The notes beneath the pieces were generated by a model. That model had not been told where the DNA came from and did not search any database. It saw only the letters and a list, made by a program, of their open reading frames with translations. Below, one piece after another: positions 7,423 to 12,629 of a stretch of DNA of 12,629 bases. Positions within the stretch are counted from its first letter, which is position 1. Every line of letters starts with the position of its first letter. Source of the DNA: Candidatus Saccharimonadota bacterium (GTDB taxonomy: Bacteria; Eremiobacterota; Xenobia; Xenobiales; Xenobiaceae); assembly GCA_004554425.1 (NCBI GenBank), contig SFMI01000048.1:1-12629 (forward strand), read 5' to 3'. The position numbers and the translations under genes were made by a program.

Positions 7423-7713
7423 GGAATTGTTTAGTTTGATCTCTTGTAAAATCGTTGCGTTTGTTGTATCCTATCAGACGGCATAGTGCCCTTTTTAGTC
7501 TTTGTTAAGGTTCCGGCACTCCTTAGCCAGCGATAGTGTTCCCTCTTCTGAAAGGGAGCGCCGGTGGTGCGCCTTGGTAAAAAGAAAATATTTTTTCATT
7601 TGCCTGCAGTTTGATAGAGGCAAGCCGGAGTAATTCCGACTTTGTTTTTCTGCTCTTTCGCAGTGTAGCTCGCTTCCCAGTCTTGAGCTTCTCGAAAAGG
7701 CAGAACGTCGAAT

Positions 7714-7743
7714 TTGACAGCTTGTTTGGTTCTGTGATAGACT
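7714..7743 (+). promoter_or_regulatory. Sigma-70-type promoter of rplU
   Basis: A perfect TTGACA -35 (7714-7719) is followed 18 bases later by TAGACT (7738-7743, four of six matches). A TGA directly precedes it, giving an extended -10. Transcription would start near 7750, leaving a leader of about 70 bases before the rplU start codon. Confidence 0.6.
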
Positions 7744-7753
7744 CTCCTCTCAC

Positions 7754-7799
7754 TTAACCTGGATCTGCGGGTTGCCTAGTGCCTTTCGCGCTGGGTTAA
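7754..7799 (+). promoter_or_regulatory. Foldable rplU leader, possible L21 autoregulatory element
   Basis: TTAACCTGG (7754-7762) pairs with CTGGGTTAA (7791-7799), giving nine pairs of which two are G-U. An inner GCG/CGC pairing (7767-7769 with 7087-style position 87-89 of the same block, that is 7787-7789) extends it. The stem ends six bases before the AGGAGG ribosome site (7805-7810). Structured L21 leaders are known in Firmicutes; similarity of this one to them has not been tested. Confidence 0.35.
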
Positions 7800-7818
7800 A
7801 ATTTAGGAGGTTACTTCA

Positions 7819-8133
7819 GTGTACGCCGTGGTAGAAACAGGGGGCAAACAGTACCGTGTTGCTCCTGGACAGAAAGTTCGTGTAGATCGCTTAGAGGGCG
7901 AGCTTGGTTCCGAAGTTACTTTGGATCGCGTCCTTGTCGTAGTTGACGACAATCATAATTTAACTGCCGGTAATCCTACTGTTGCCGGTGCCGTTGTGTC
8001 CGCTCGTATCGTTGAGCAGCATAGAGAGCGCAAAGTGTTGGTCTTCAAGTATGCGAAACGCAAGCGCCGTCGTGTGAAGACCGGATCCCGCCATTATTAC
8101 ACCACTTTGCATATTGGTGAGATTAGGAACTAA
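7819..8133 (+). CDS. rplU: 50S ribosomal protein L21
   Basis: 104 residues, the usual L21 length. The protein binds 23S rRNA in the large ribosomal subunit. It opens with the family start YAVVETGGKQYRV and ends with the basic signature KYAKRKRRRVKTGSRHYY followed by TTLHIGEI. The start codon is GTG at 7819, fixed by AGGAGG at 7805-7810 with eight bases of spacing. It is the first gene of a plus-strand series with prp only six bases downstream, and it is driven by the TTGACA promoter at 7714-7743. In many Firmicutes and related bacteria rplU, prp and rpmA (L27) form one operon; here the third gene is missing. Confidence 0.97.
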   Translation: MYAVVETGGKQYRVAPGQKVRVDRLEGELGSEVTLDRVLVVVDDNHNLTAGNPTVAGAVVSARIVEQHRERKVLVFKYAKRKRRRVKTGSRHYYTTLHIGEIRN

Positions 8134-8139
8134 CCTCTG

Positions 8140-8565
8140 TTGATCCGGGTTAGTATGCAGACCGATGCCCGCGGTCGGATAAAAGTTTTCGCCTGTCTTG
8201 GACATGCAGGACTTACCGTAGAATACGGAGGCGAAGATCTTTTGTGCGCGGGTGTTTCTGCTCTATGCGGTGCCCTAGCCATTGGCCTTGAGCGAGTGGT
8301 TAGGGCTTCTGTTTTTCTGCGGGAAAGTCGTGGTCTCTTCTATATCAGACTCGAGCCTATGAGTTCTGAAGTGGAAGAAAAGGCCCAAGTGCTTTTGTGT
8401 ACTACTGTGGAAGCTTTGCGGGAGCTGGCCCACTACAACGAAGGCTTTTTGTCTGTGCAAACATTTGCTCAGGGAGAATCTTTCCCTACAGCTGAAGAAT
8501 TTATGGCTGAAGCTGAAGCAGAAAATGAGCTTAGCGACCAATACATGTCAGAAGTCGAAGACTGA
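8140..8565 (+). CDS. prp: Ribosomal-processing cysteine protease Prp
   Basis: 141 residues. Prp removes a short N-terminal extension from ribosomal protein L27 in bacteria whose L27 carries one. The catalytic pair is visible: His22 in LGHAGLTVEYGGEDLL and Cys36 in CAGVSALCGAL, with the family's G-D spacing between them. The TTG at 8140 is the best start, because 'MIRVSMQTDARGRI' then aligns with the full Prp N-terminus. The ATG at 8155 would remove the first beta strand. AGGA at 8125-8128 lies 11 bases upstream. Prp proteins are usually about 105-115 residues, and here the last 30 or so (from about 110) are an acidic Glu/Ala-rich tail not typical of the family. rplU precedes by six bases. L27, its expected substrate, is not next door. 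An AT-rich hairpin overlaps the stop codon but is too weak to call a terminator. Confidence 0.88.
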   Translation: MIRVSMQTDARGRIKVFACLGHAGLTVEYGGEDLLCAGVSALCGALAIGLERVVRASVFLRESRGLFYIRLEPMSSEVEEKAQVLLCTTVEALRELAHYNEGFLSVQTFAQGESFPTAEEFMAEAEAENELSDQYMSEVED

Positions 8566-8743
8566 GAATAACTTATTCTTTAGTATATGTCGTTTTTTTA
8601 GTCCAATTGGAGTGGCTGTTTCACCTTGTGTACGATAAAGTGGGGCTGCCGTTCTTAAAGGAATTGCTTTGTCGGTCAGTGAAGTGGCCCGCGAGCTTGG
8701 TTCGCTTAGTTTTCAAACTTTAACGGACAGAAGGAGGAGAGAC

Positions 8744-8989
8744 ATGACTGAATTCATAGAAAGAATGAGCTTAGACGACCTCGATTTTGGAGACGAGCGC
8801 CGTCCTGGTGAGGATACTCCTTTTACTCCCGCTAAGCTTATAGGTGTGGCTTGTTTGGGTGCTGCCGTGGCTTTGTCCGGGTACTATATTTACTCTTCCT
8901 TGGGTAGTGAAGATAAGGCCCGTTTACGTGACGGTGTGCTTGGCTTCGTTTCCGAGCAAGTAAAGCCGCTCATACCTCCGCGTAGTTAG
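8744..8989 (+). CDS. Small one-pass membrane protein, unknown function
   Basis: 81 residues from the ATG at 8744, which has a near-perfect ribosome site, AAGGAGG at 8731-8737, six bases away. An in-frame TTG at 8669 would add 25 residues but has no such site. The sequence is acidic at the N-terminus (residues 9-24), has one hydrophobic segment (about 31-51, KLIGVACLGAAVALSGYYIY), and a short amphipathic C-terminal part ending in KPLIPPRS. There is no signal-cleavage site, so it is probably anchored with the acidic part on one side. I do not recognise a family; it loosely resembles small YtxH-like anchors. It sits 178 bases after prp, where L27 would be expected, and 235 bases before the lspA start. 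It bears no similarity to L27. A weak promoter-like pair TTGGAG (8607-8612) and TACGAT (8631-8636) lies upstream. Confidence 0.6.
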   Translation: MTEFIERMSLDDLDFGDERRPGEDTPFTPAKLIGVACLGAAVALSGYYIYSSLGSEDKARLRDGVLGFVSEQVKPLIPPRS

Positions 8990-9013
8990 GAAGCTTTTCA
9001 GGGGGGACAATGT

Positions 9014-9036
9014 GTGTCGACGTACTATCGTGACAC
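9014..9036 (+). other. Stable hairpin upstream of lspA
   Basis: GTGTC-(g)-ACG (9014-9022) pairs with CGT-GACAC (9029-9036) around a six-base TACTAT loop, with one bulged G: eight pairs in all. No T-run follows, so it is not a standard terminator. It is followed by CCCAAAAGGGGAGGAG and lies about 190 bases before the chosen lspA start. It may be part of a leader or an RNA-processing or stability element. Confidence 0.35.
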
Positions 9037-9223
9037 CCAAAAGGGGAGGAGATTGCTTTCTTTCCCACATAGTAACTGAGCTTAGGTAAGTCAGCCTCAA
9101 GAATTTGATCCAGGTTTTACTGCGGTCAGGTTCTTGTTCTTTTTCGGCCTTTTTTTGCGCTGTTTTATCATTTTTTTGTCGAAATGGAAGGGTCGACTTT
9201 TTTTAGGAAGGGCGTGCGCTTTT

Positions 9224-9832
9224 TTGACCAGGATCAACTTGTTTATCATAGCCATATTGGTAATAGCGGCTGATTTTTATACTAAGTATCTAGTTTATAC
9301 TCGTATGGCTCTTCACGAAACTATTGAACTGCCTGTAAAGTTTATTCAATTAACCTATGTGCAAAATTTTGGCGGCGCTTTCGGAATTTTTCAGCATCAA
9401 AAGTTGTTTTTTATAGCTGCTGCATTTGTGTCCGTCACTTGTGTACTTTACTTTTTTGAAGACATAAAAGAACTTGGCAAACTCAGCTTTTTATCTGCCT
9501 CACTTATTTTTGGTGGCGCTATAGGCAATCTTATCGATCGTATTCGCTTTGGATATGTAGTTGATTTTTTGGATTTGCGCTGGTGGCCGGTATTTAATGT
9601 TGCTGACGTTGCTTTGACTATTGGAGTAGCTTTACTCTTCATAGAAGTGATCAGATTCGGACAAAAAGCTCCAGATAAAGTTGAAGCTGAAGTCGCTCAA
9701 ATAGACAAGGTAGAAGAGCAAATTTCTGCTGAAGAAGCAGAGGAGGAAAGAGCTACTGCTGTCCAGGAGTCTGCTACTTCGGAAGATATTACCGAAGCTA
9801 TAGAGAGCAAATTACCGCCCTCTCAAATTTAG
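9224..9832 (+). CDS. lspA: Lipoprotein signal peptidase (signal peptidase II)
   Basis: LspA cleaves the signal peptide from prolipoproteins after Lgt has modified the lipobox cysteine. From TTG 9224 it has 202 residues and four membrane segments. Family motifs are present: N48-F-GGAFGIF, GNLIDRIRFGYVVDFLD (101-117) and FNVADVAL (124-131). The catalytic aspartates should be Asp114 (VVDF) and Asp128 (NVAD). I chose TTG 9224 because 'MTRINLFIIAILVIAADFYTK' matches the usual LspA beginning, and AGGAAGGG at 9205-9212 lies 11 bases upstream. A TTG at 9134 would add 30 residues containing another hydrophobic stretch, which would upset the four-segment topology. The C-terminus carries an extra acidic, Glu/Ala-rich tail of about 55 residues (148-202), not usual for LspA and presumably cytoplasmic. 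lgt follows after 39 bases. Confidence 0.93.
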   Translation: MTRINLFIIAILVIAADFYTKYLVYTRMALHETIELPVKFIQLTYVQNFGGAFGIFQHQKLFFIAAAFVSVTCVLYFFEDIKELGKLSFLSASLIFGGAIGNLIDRIRFGYVVDFLDLRWWPVFNVADVALTIGVALLFIEVIRFGQKAPDKVEAEVAQIDKVEEQISAEEAEEERATAVQESATSEDITEAIESKLPPSQI

Positions 9833-9871
9833 TTTTTTAGCAATTTAGCCATCGGCTTCGGAGGTTTCTAA

Positions 9872-10693
9872 GTGCATCCCATTCTTTTTCAAATAGGAAA
9901 TTTCCCTATTTATACTTACGGTATGATTTTGGCTGTGGCTATCTCTAGTGGCCTTTATTTTGCCGGCTACTTAGCCTCCAAACGTGGCTGGGACTTTTTA
10001 GATATTGCCGATATTGGTTTATGGGCAGTAATAATTGGCCTTATAGGAGCTAGGCTAGGCTATGTTATTCAGCGTCCCGAAACTTTTGCCAATAATTGGT
10101 GGGGCGTTTTTAATTTCCGTACTGGCGGTATTACTATTATTGGCGCCATTATTTTTGGCAATTTGGCTTTAGCTTTGCTCTGCCGTCGTTATAAACTTTT
10201 GCCATGGTTTTGCGTAGATATATACACAGCGCCGTTACTTTGGGGAATGGCTTTAGGACGCTTAGGTTGTATAGCCCAGGGGTGTTGTGCTGGTAAAGTT
10301 TGCTCCGAAGGATTACTTTGGGCTATCCATTATCCCGCCAACAGCATGTTGGGAGCTTTGCCCCGCCATCCTTCGCAAATTTATGAGCTTGTGCTTGATT
10401 TACTTCTTATGGCTTTTTGCTTATGGTTCTTTGAGAAGAAAGCTAAGTTTCAAGGTCAAACTTTCTGGGTAGGCGTGAGCGGCTATGCTTTAATACGTTT
10501 TTGCACCGAATTTTTCCGTGATAGCAAAAGTTTAGGCTGTTTCTCTTTAGCTCAGTGGTTCTGTTTAGCTATGTTCGTAATAGCTTTATTGGGCGTTGGT
10601 GGGGTATTCGGTAAAACGGCTATGGCCGTGCCGCCTACTAAAGCTGAGGGAAAAGACGAAGAAGCGCTTGTAACTAAGGAAAGCGACAAGTAA
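9872..10693 (+). CDS. lgt: Prolipoprotein diacylglyceryl transferase
   Basis: 273 residues. Lgt transfers diacylglycerol from phosphatidylglycerol to the lipobox cysteine, the first step of lipoprotein maturation in the inner membrane. Visible signatures: an N-terminal HP..F..G.FPIYTYG (2-17), GARLGYVI (59-66) with the conserved arginine, GRLGCIAQGCCAG (129-141), which is the Cys-rich form of the GR.GNF.N motif, HPSQIYE (166-172), and R209..EFFR (213-216). About seven hydrophobic segments can be seen, ending in a short charged tail (Lys/Glu/Asp-rich, about 255-273). GTG 9872 is the start, with GGAGG at 9860-9864. It directly follows lspA, so the two sequential enzymes are probably co-expressed. 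A strong terminator lies just downstream. Confidence 0.94.
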   Translation: MHPILFQIGNFPIYTYGMILAVAISSGLYFAGYLASKRGWDFLDIADIGLWAVIIGLIGARLGYVIQRPETFANNWWGVFNFRTGGITIIGAIIFGNLALALLCRRYKLLPWFCVDIYTAPLLWGMALGRLGCIAQGCCAGKVCSEGLLWAIHYPANSMLGALPRHPSQIYELVLDLLLMAFCLWFFEKKAKFQGQTFWVGVSGYALIRFCTEFFRDSKSLGCFSLAQWFCLAMFVIALLGVGGVFGKTAMAVPPTKAEGKDEEALVTKESDK

Positions 10694-10711
10694 GTCTATA
10701 GCTTGGCACAG

Positions 10712-10752
10712 AAAAAAAATAAACCGCTCCGCAAGGGACGGTTTATTTTTTT
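10712..10752. terminator. Strong bidirectional terminator between lgt and tRNA-Arg
   Basis: A long hairpin has a GCAA tetraloop (10731-10734). ATAAACCG pairs with CGGTTTAT, with an inner CTCC/GGGA region containing one mismatch and one G-U pair. It is flanked by an A-run on the left (10712-10719) and a T-run on the right (10746-10752). It works in either direction: for lgt on the plus strand and for the convergent tRNA gene, whose 3' end is at 10773, on the minus strand. Confidence 0.88.
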
Positions 10753-10772
10753 CTAGAGAACATTGCCTTAAT

Positions 10773-10848
10773 TGGCGTCCCCGGTGCGATTTGAACGCAC
10801 GGCCCCTCGCTTAGGAGGCGAGTGCTCTATCCCCTGAGCTACGGAGAC
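10773..10848 (-). tRNA. tRNA-Arg (anticodon CCU)
   Basis: A complete 76-base tRNA on the minus strand with an encoded CCA. The acceptor stem GTCTCCG pairs with CGGGGAC (one G-U). The D arm is GCTCAGGGGATAGAGC. The anticodon arm is CTCGC-CTCCTAA-GCGAG, giving anticodon CCT, which reads the arginine codon AGG. The T arm is GTGCG-TTCAAAT-CGCAC. The discriminator base is G. It has its own promoter and is flanked by a shared terminator. No integrase or attachment repeat was seen beside it. Confidence 0.96.
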
Positions 10849-10862
10849 ATATTACCTGCAAC

Positions 10863-10891
10863 ATTTTATTATTGATAGCTGCTAAAGTCAA
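10863..10891 (-). promoter_or_regulatory. Promoter of tRNA-Arg
   Basis: On the minus strand, TTGACT (10891-10886) and TAAAAT (10868-10863) are separated by exactly 17 bases, and each matches the sigma-70 consensus at five of six positions. The start point would fall about 7-8 bases before the tRNA 5' end at 10848, as expected for a tRNA gene. Confidence 0.75.
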
Positions 10892-11019
10892 GGGAAGGCC
10901 ATCTGTATCAATTGGTTAAAAGCCTATAGAACTTCTAAGTAATTGAGCCAGGGACAGGCGCGTTAGTTTAGAAAGCAAAACTTTTCTGGTTCAAGTAGGT
11001 TAAAAATTGAGATGAGGTT

Positions 11020-12447
11020 TTGGTTTTGGGCAATTATTGGGGCGTACTGCCTTTACCTAAAATAAGTTGGCAGAGCTTATTGGTGTTGGTTCTAATTTTA
11101 ATCTTTGCCGGAATCTTGCGTGGCTGGCGTTTAGGCTATCCCGAATCGCAATATTTCGATGAATGTTATTATGCGCCGGGCGCTCTAAGCTATATAAATG
11201 GCACCGTCGATGAAAACTCAGTTCATCCACCTTTGGGTAAATTACAAATTGCCGATTTTATCCTTTTGGGGCGTTTGCTGAACAATTGTGGCTTCCATTT
11301 TAGCGAATACACGCTATGGCGTTTAGCTTCTTTTGCTTTTGGAGAGGGTACCGTCTTACTTACTTTCTTGCTGGGTTGGCGTTTGAGTAGAGGTTCAGCT
11401 TCTTTAGCCAACTTGGCGTCATTCTTAGTCTCTATCGATTTTATGAGCATAGTTTTGGCTCGCATATGTATGCTAGATATGGTCTTGGCTTTCTGGATGC
11501 TGGTTGGCGTTTGGTGCAGTTGGATGTATATTGAAGCCAAAATTTTGCAATCTCCGCGAGCTTTTAGTTGGGCTGTCCTATGCTCTATAGCTTTTGGTAT
11601 AGCCACTTCTTGTAAGTGGAATGGCCTTTTTGGCGCTTTTATCGCCTTTTGGCTTATGCTTTTGTTACCCAATTTGATAACGAAAGCTTCTTTACAAGTT
11701 GAAACTGGTGCAGAAGAAACAAGCTCAGACAAGGTGCCAGAAAAAGACCAACTTACTTTTGCTAATTACTTAAGAAGCTGTTTTAAAGGCGCTGGCAAAA
11801 AGTTATTTAAGCAAGGCTCGATTTTGGCTTTACTTTTCGCCTTGTCAATTGCCTCTATCTATAGCCTTTCCTATTTGCCCCAATTTATGCGCGAAGGCTT
11901 TAGTTCTCAAACGGTAAGCCATATTGTCGAAGCTCATACCGTAATGGTCAAGTTTCGCTATAATGCCAAGCAATTTACTCATCACTATTGCTCACAATTT
12001 TGGGCTTGGCCTACGGTTATCCGTCCCGTATGGTTCAAATTTGATAGCGGCGCCAATTTAGCTTTGGGCATCGTTTGTTTTGGCTCTATCTTTTTTTGGT
12101 GGCCTGGTTTTACTTTTGTGTTAGAGTTTATTTACTTTGGCTTAAAGGATCGCCGTTGGATTTGGCTATTTTTAGGCTTAAGTTGGTGCATACCTTGGAT
12201 ATTTTGGGCCATTTCTACTACCGGTGGTTTTATATATTATATGTTGCCTGGCATACCGCTTATGGCTATTGTTATGGCTTGGGTTATTATGGATTGGCAT
12301 AAAGAGGGCTGGAATATAGCTATCGGCATCTATTTGGCTATTTTGGGAGCGGCTCTAGTTTGCTATTATCCTTTCTTGGCTTATTTGCCAATGCAAAGAT
12401 CTCTCTTTGCCACTCTATTCCCTGTAATATTTACTCAATGGCGTTAA
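11020..12447 (+). CDS. PMT-family (dolichyl-phosphate-mannose-type) glycosyltransferase
   Basis: 475 residues with about ten hydrophobic segments. This is a GT-C enzyme of the protein-O-mannosyltransferase/ArnT superfamily, which uses a polyprenyl-phosphate-linked sugar at the outer face of the membrane. The first luminal loop carries the catalytic-type acidic pair FDECYYAPGA (Asp47, Glu48) and the hallmark HPPLGK (69-74). Further on, 'GIATSCKWNGLFGAF' corresponds to the family's conserved 'K.tgl' helix. A short hydrophilic linker (about 228-246) separates the two membrane halves. The start is TTG, either 11020 or 11026; GAGG at 11014-11017 fits 11026 better. An in-frame stop at 11008 rules out anything longer. 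The acceptor (protein Ser/Thr, lipid A or glycan) cannot be read from sequence. It ends two bases before the rluD-like gene, so the two are probably cotranscribed. Confidence 0.85.
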   Translation: MVLGNYWGVLPLPKISWQSLLVLVLILIFAGILRGWRLGYPESQYFDECYYAPGALSYINGTVDENSVHPPLGKLQIADFILLGRLLNNCGFHFSEYTLWRLASFAFGEGTVLLTFLLGWRLSRGSASLANLASFLVSIDFMSIVLARICMLDMVLAFWMLVGVWCSWMYIEAKILQSPRAFSWAVLCSIAFGIATSCKWNGLFGAFIAFWLMLLLPNLITKASLQVETGAEETSSDKVPEKDQLTFANYLRSCFKGAGKKLFKQGSILALLFALSIASIYSLSYLPQFMREGFSSQTVSHIVEAHTVMVKFRYNAKQFTHHYCSQFWAWPTVIRPVWFKFDSGANLALGIVCFGSIFFWWPGFTFVLEFIYFGLKDRRWIWLFLGLSWCIPWIFWAISTTGGFIYYMLPGIPLMAIVMAWVIMDWHKEGWNIAIGIYLAILGAALVCYYPFLAYLPMQRSLFATLFPVIFTQWR

Positions 12448-12449
12448 TA

Positions 12450-12629
12450 ATGGACAGTTTATATTTGGATGATTATGACAATTTAAATGGAGATGATAGG
12501 TGCGATCCGCAAGAAAATGGATCTAAACATTTTTTTACGGTAGATACACGGTATAAAGGTGTACGTTTAGATAGCGTTTTGTCCGAACTTATGGATTTAT
12601 CCAGAGCTCAAGTTCAGAAGTGGATTAAG
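12450..12629 (+). CDS. rluD: RluD-type 23S rRNA pseudouridine synthase, N-terminus (3'-truncated by window)
   Basis: Sixty codons are visible, open to the right edge. After a 30-residue acidic, Asp/Asn-rich leader comes the start of an S4 RNA-binding domain, 'GVRLDSVLSELMDLSRAQVQKWIK'. This matches the family pattern 'G.RLD..L......SR...q..I'. In many bacteria lspA is directly followed by an RluD/RluC-family pseudouridine synthase gene, which supports the call. The catalytic domain lies beyond the window, so other S4 proteins of the family (RluC, or another RluA-type enzyme) cannot be excluded. The ATG at 12450 overlaps the second of two tandem TAA triplets after the glycosyltransferase gene, with no clear ribosome site, suggesting translational coupling. 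Confidence 0.75.
   Translation, partial: MDSLYLDDYDNLNGDDRCDPQENGSKHFFTVDTRYKGVRLDSVLSELMDLSRAQVQKWIK

Larger units (their letters stand above)
7339..7818. other. Divergent 480-base intergenic region between the serine hydrolase gene and rplU
   Basis: No convincing protein gene is seen. A 76-codon minus-strand frame (7523-7753) and a 34-codon frame starting at 7599 match nothing I know and lack ribosome sites. From left to right the region holds: the ATG-proximal leader of the hydrolase; a minus-strand hairpin with a T-run (7390-7422); a moderate plus-strand promoter-like pair TTGTAA (7444-7449) and TATCCT (7467-7472) with a 17-base spacer; several short hairpins, including GGCATAGTGCC followed by CTTTTT; a strong plus-strand promoter (7714-7743); and the rplU leader. 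The size leaves room for a small RNA on either strand, but none was recognised. Confidence 0.6.

Noticed and set aside
7477..7497. GGCATAGTGCC hairpin followed by CTTTTT as a plus-strand terminator of a short RNA
   Set aside because: The stem has only four pairs and the T-run is short. With only a moderate upstream promoter-like pair, the evidence is too thin for an RNA gene.
7495..7599. 34-codon minus-strand frame starting at 7599 (MKKYFLF...)
   Set aside because: The start looks attractive, but there is no Shine-Dalgarno sequence and no family resemblance, and it would lie wholly within the presumed regulatory region.
7523..7753. 76-codon minus-strand open frame in the intergenic region
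   Set aside because: It overlaps the strong rplU promoter, has no ribosome site, is Lys/Arg/Ser-rich without recognisable motifs, and contains no membrane or signal segment. It is more likely a chance frame.
8565..8599. Hairpin AGAATA-ACT-TATTCT after prp with a later T-run as a terminator
   Set aside because: The six-pair stem is almost entirely A-T, and the T-run begins 13 bases after it, so it does not fit an intrinsic terminator.
8602..8611. Perfect palindrome TCCAATTGGA as an operator
   Set aside because: It is a single ten-base occurrence with no second copy seen and no clear relation to a promoter, so chance is sufficient.
10700..10920. tRNA-Arg gene as an integration site with a mobile element
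   Set aside because: No integrase, duplicated tRNA 3' end or atypical gene content is visible on either side, and the flanking genes are ordinary chromosomal functions.
11013..11066. ATG at 11013 just upstream of the PMT-type gene as an alternative start
   Set aside because: It is in a different frame from the glycosyltransferase and runs into a stop after 17 codons.

Overview
The window looks like ordinary chromosomal housekeeping DNA from a moderately AT-rich bacterium. It has ribosomal protein L21, two lipoprotein-maturation enzymes, a tRNA gene and an rRNA pseudouridine synthase. No phage, insertion sequence, CRISPR array or plasmid signature is visible. A GmhA-type heptose isomerase with intact zinc ligands fits a heptose-containing surface glycan, perhaps lipopolysaccharide, so a diderm is plausible but not proven. 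L21 followed by the cysteine protease Prp is an arrangement best known from Firmicutes and related or deep-branching lineages. I could not name the phylum. Plus-strand genes often start with GTG or TTG (rplU, prp, lspA, lgt, the PMT-type gene); the minus-strand genes start with ATG.

Layout. Positions 1-776 (plus): the 3' end of a probable recJ, then a small exported protein. Positions 832-7338 (minus, read right to left): a class A beta-lactamase-like serine hydrolase with a lipobox-like signal, gmhA, a 918-residue GT-C-like membrane protein with a large extracytoplasmic tail, and a carboxyltransferase subunit of a biotin-dependent acyl-CoA carboxylase. A 480-base divergent intergenic region (7339-7818) holds a minus-strand terminator upstream of the hydrolase and a good promoter plus a foldable leader for rplU. 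Positions 7819-10693 (plus): rplU, prp, a small one-pass membrane protein, lspA and lgt. A strong two-way terminator separates lgt from a convergent tRNA-Arg(CCU) gene with its own consensus promoter. Positions 11020-12629 (plus): a PMT-family glycosyltransferase and the start of an RluD-type pseudouridine synthase.

How the parts fit. Lgt and LspA carry out the first two steps of lipoprotein maturation, and the serine hydrolase encoded here may be one of their clients. GmhA and the two GT-C-type membrane proteins suggest cell-surface glycan synthesis or protein glycosylation. The carboxyltransferase belongs to acyl-CoA metabolism and has no biotin partner in view.

I see no convincing new multi-gene system. 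The most promising oddities are: the serine hydrolase, with about 60 extra residues where the omega loop should be and no recognisable Glu166 motif; the terminator lying between that gene and any upstream promoter; the L21-Prp pair without L27; and the two-part architecture of the 918-residue membrane protein.
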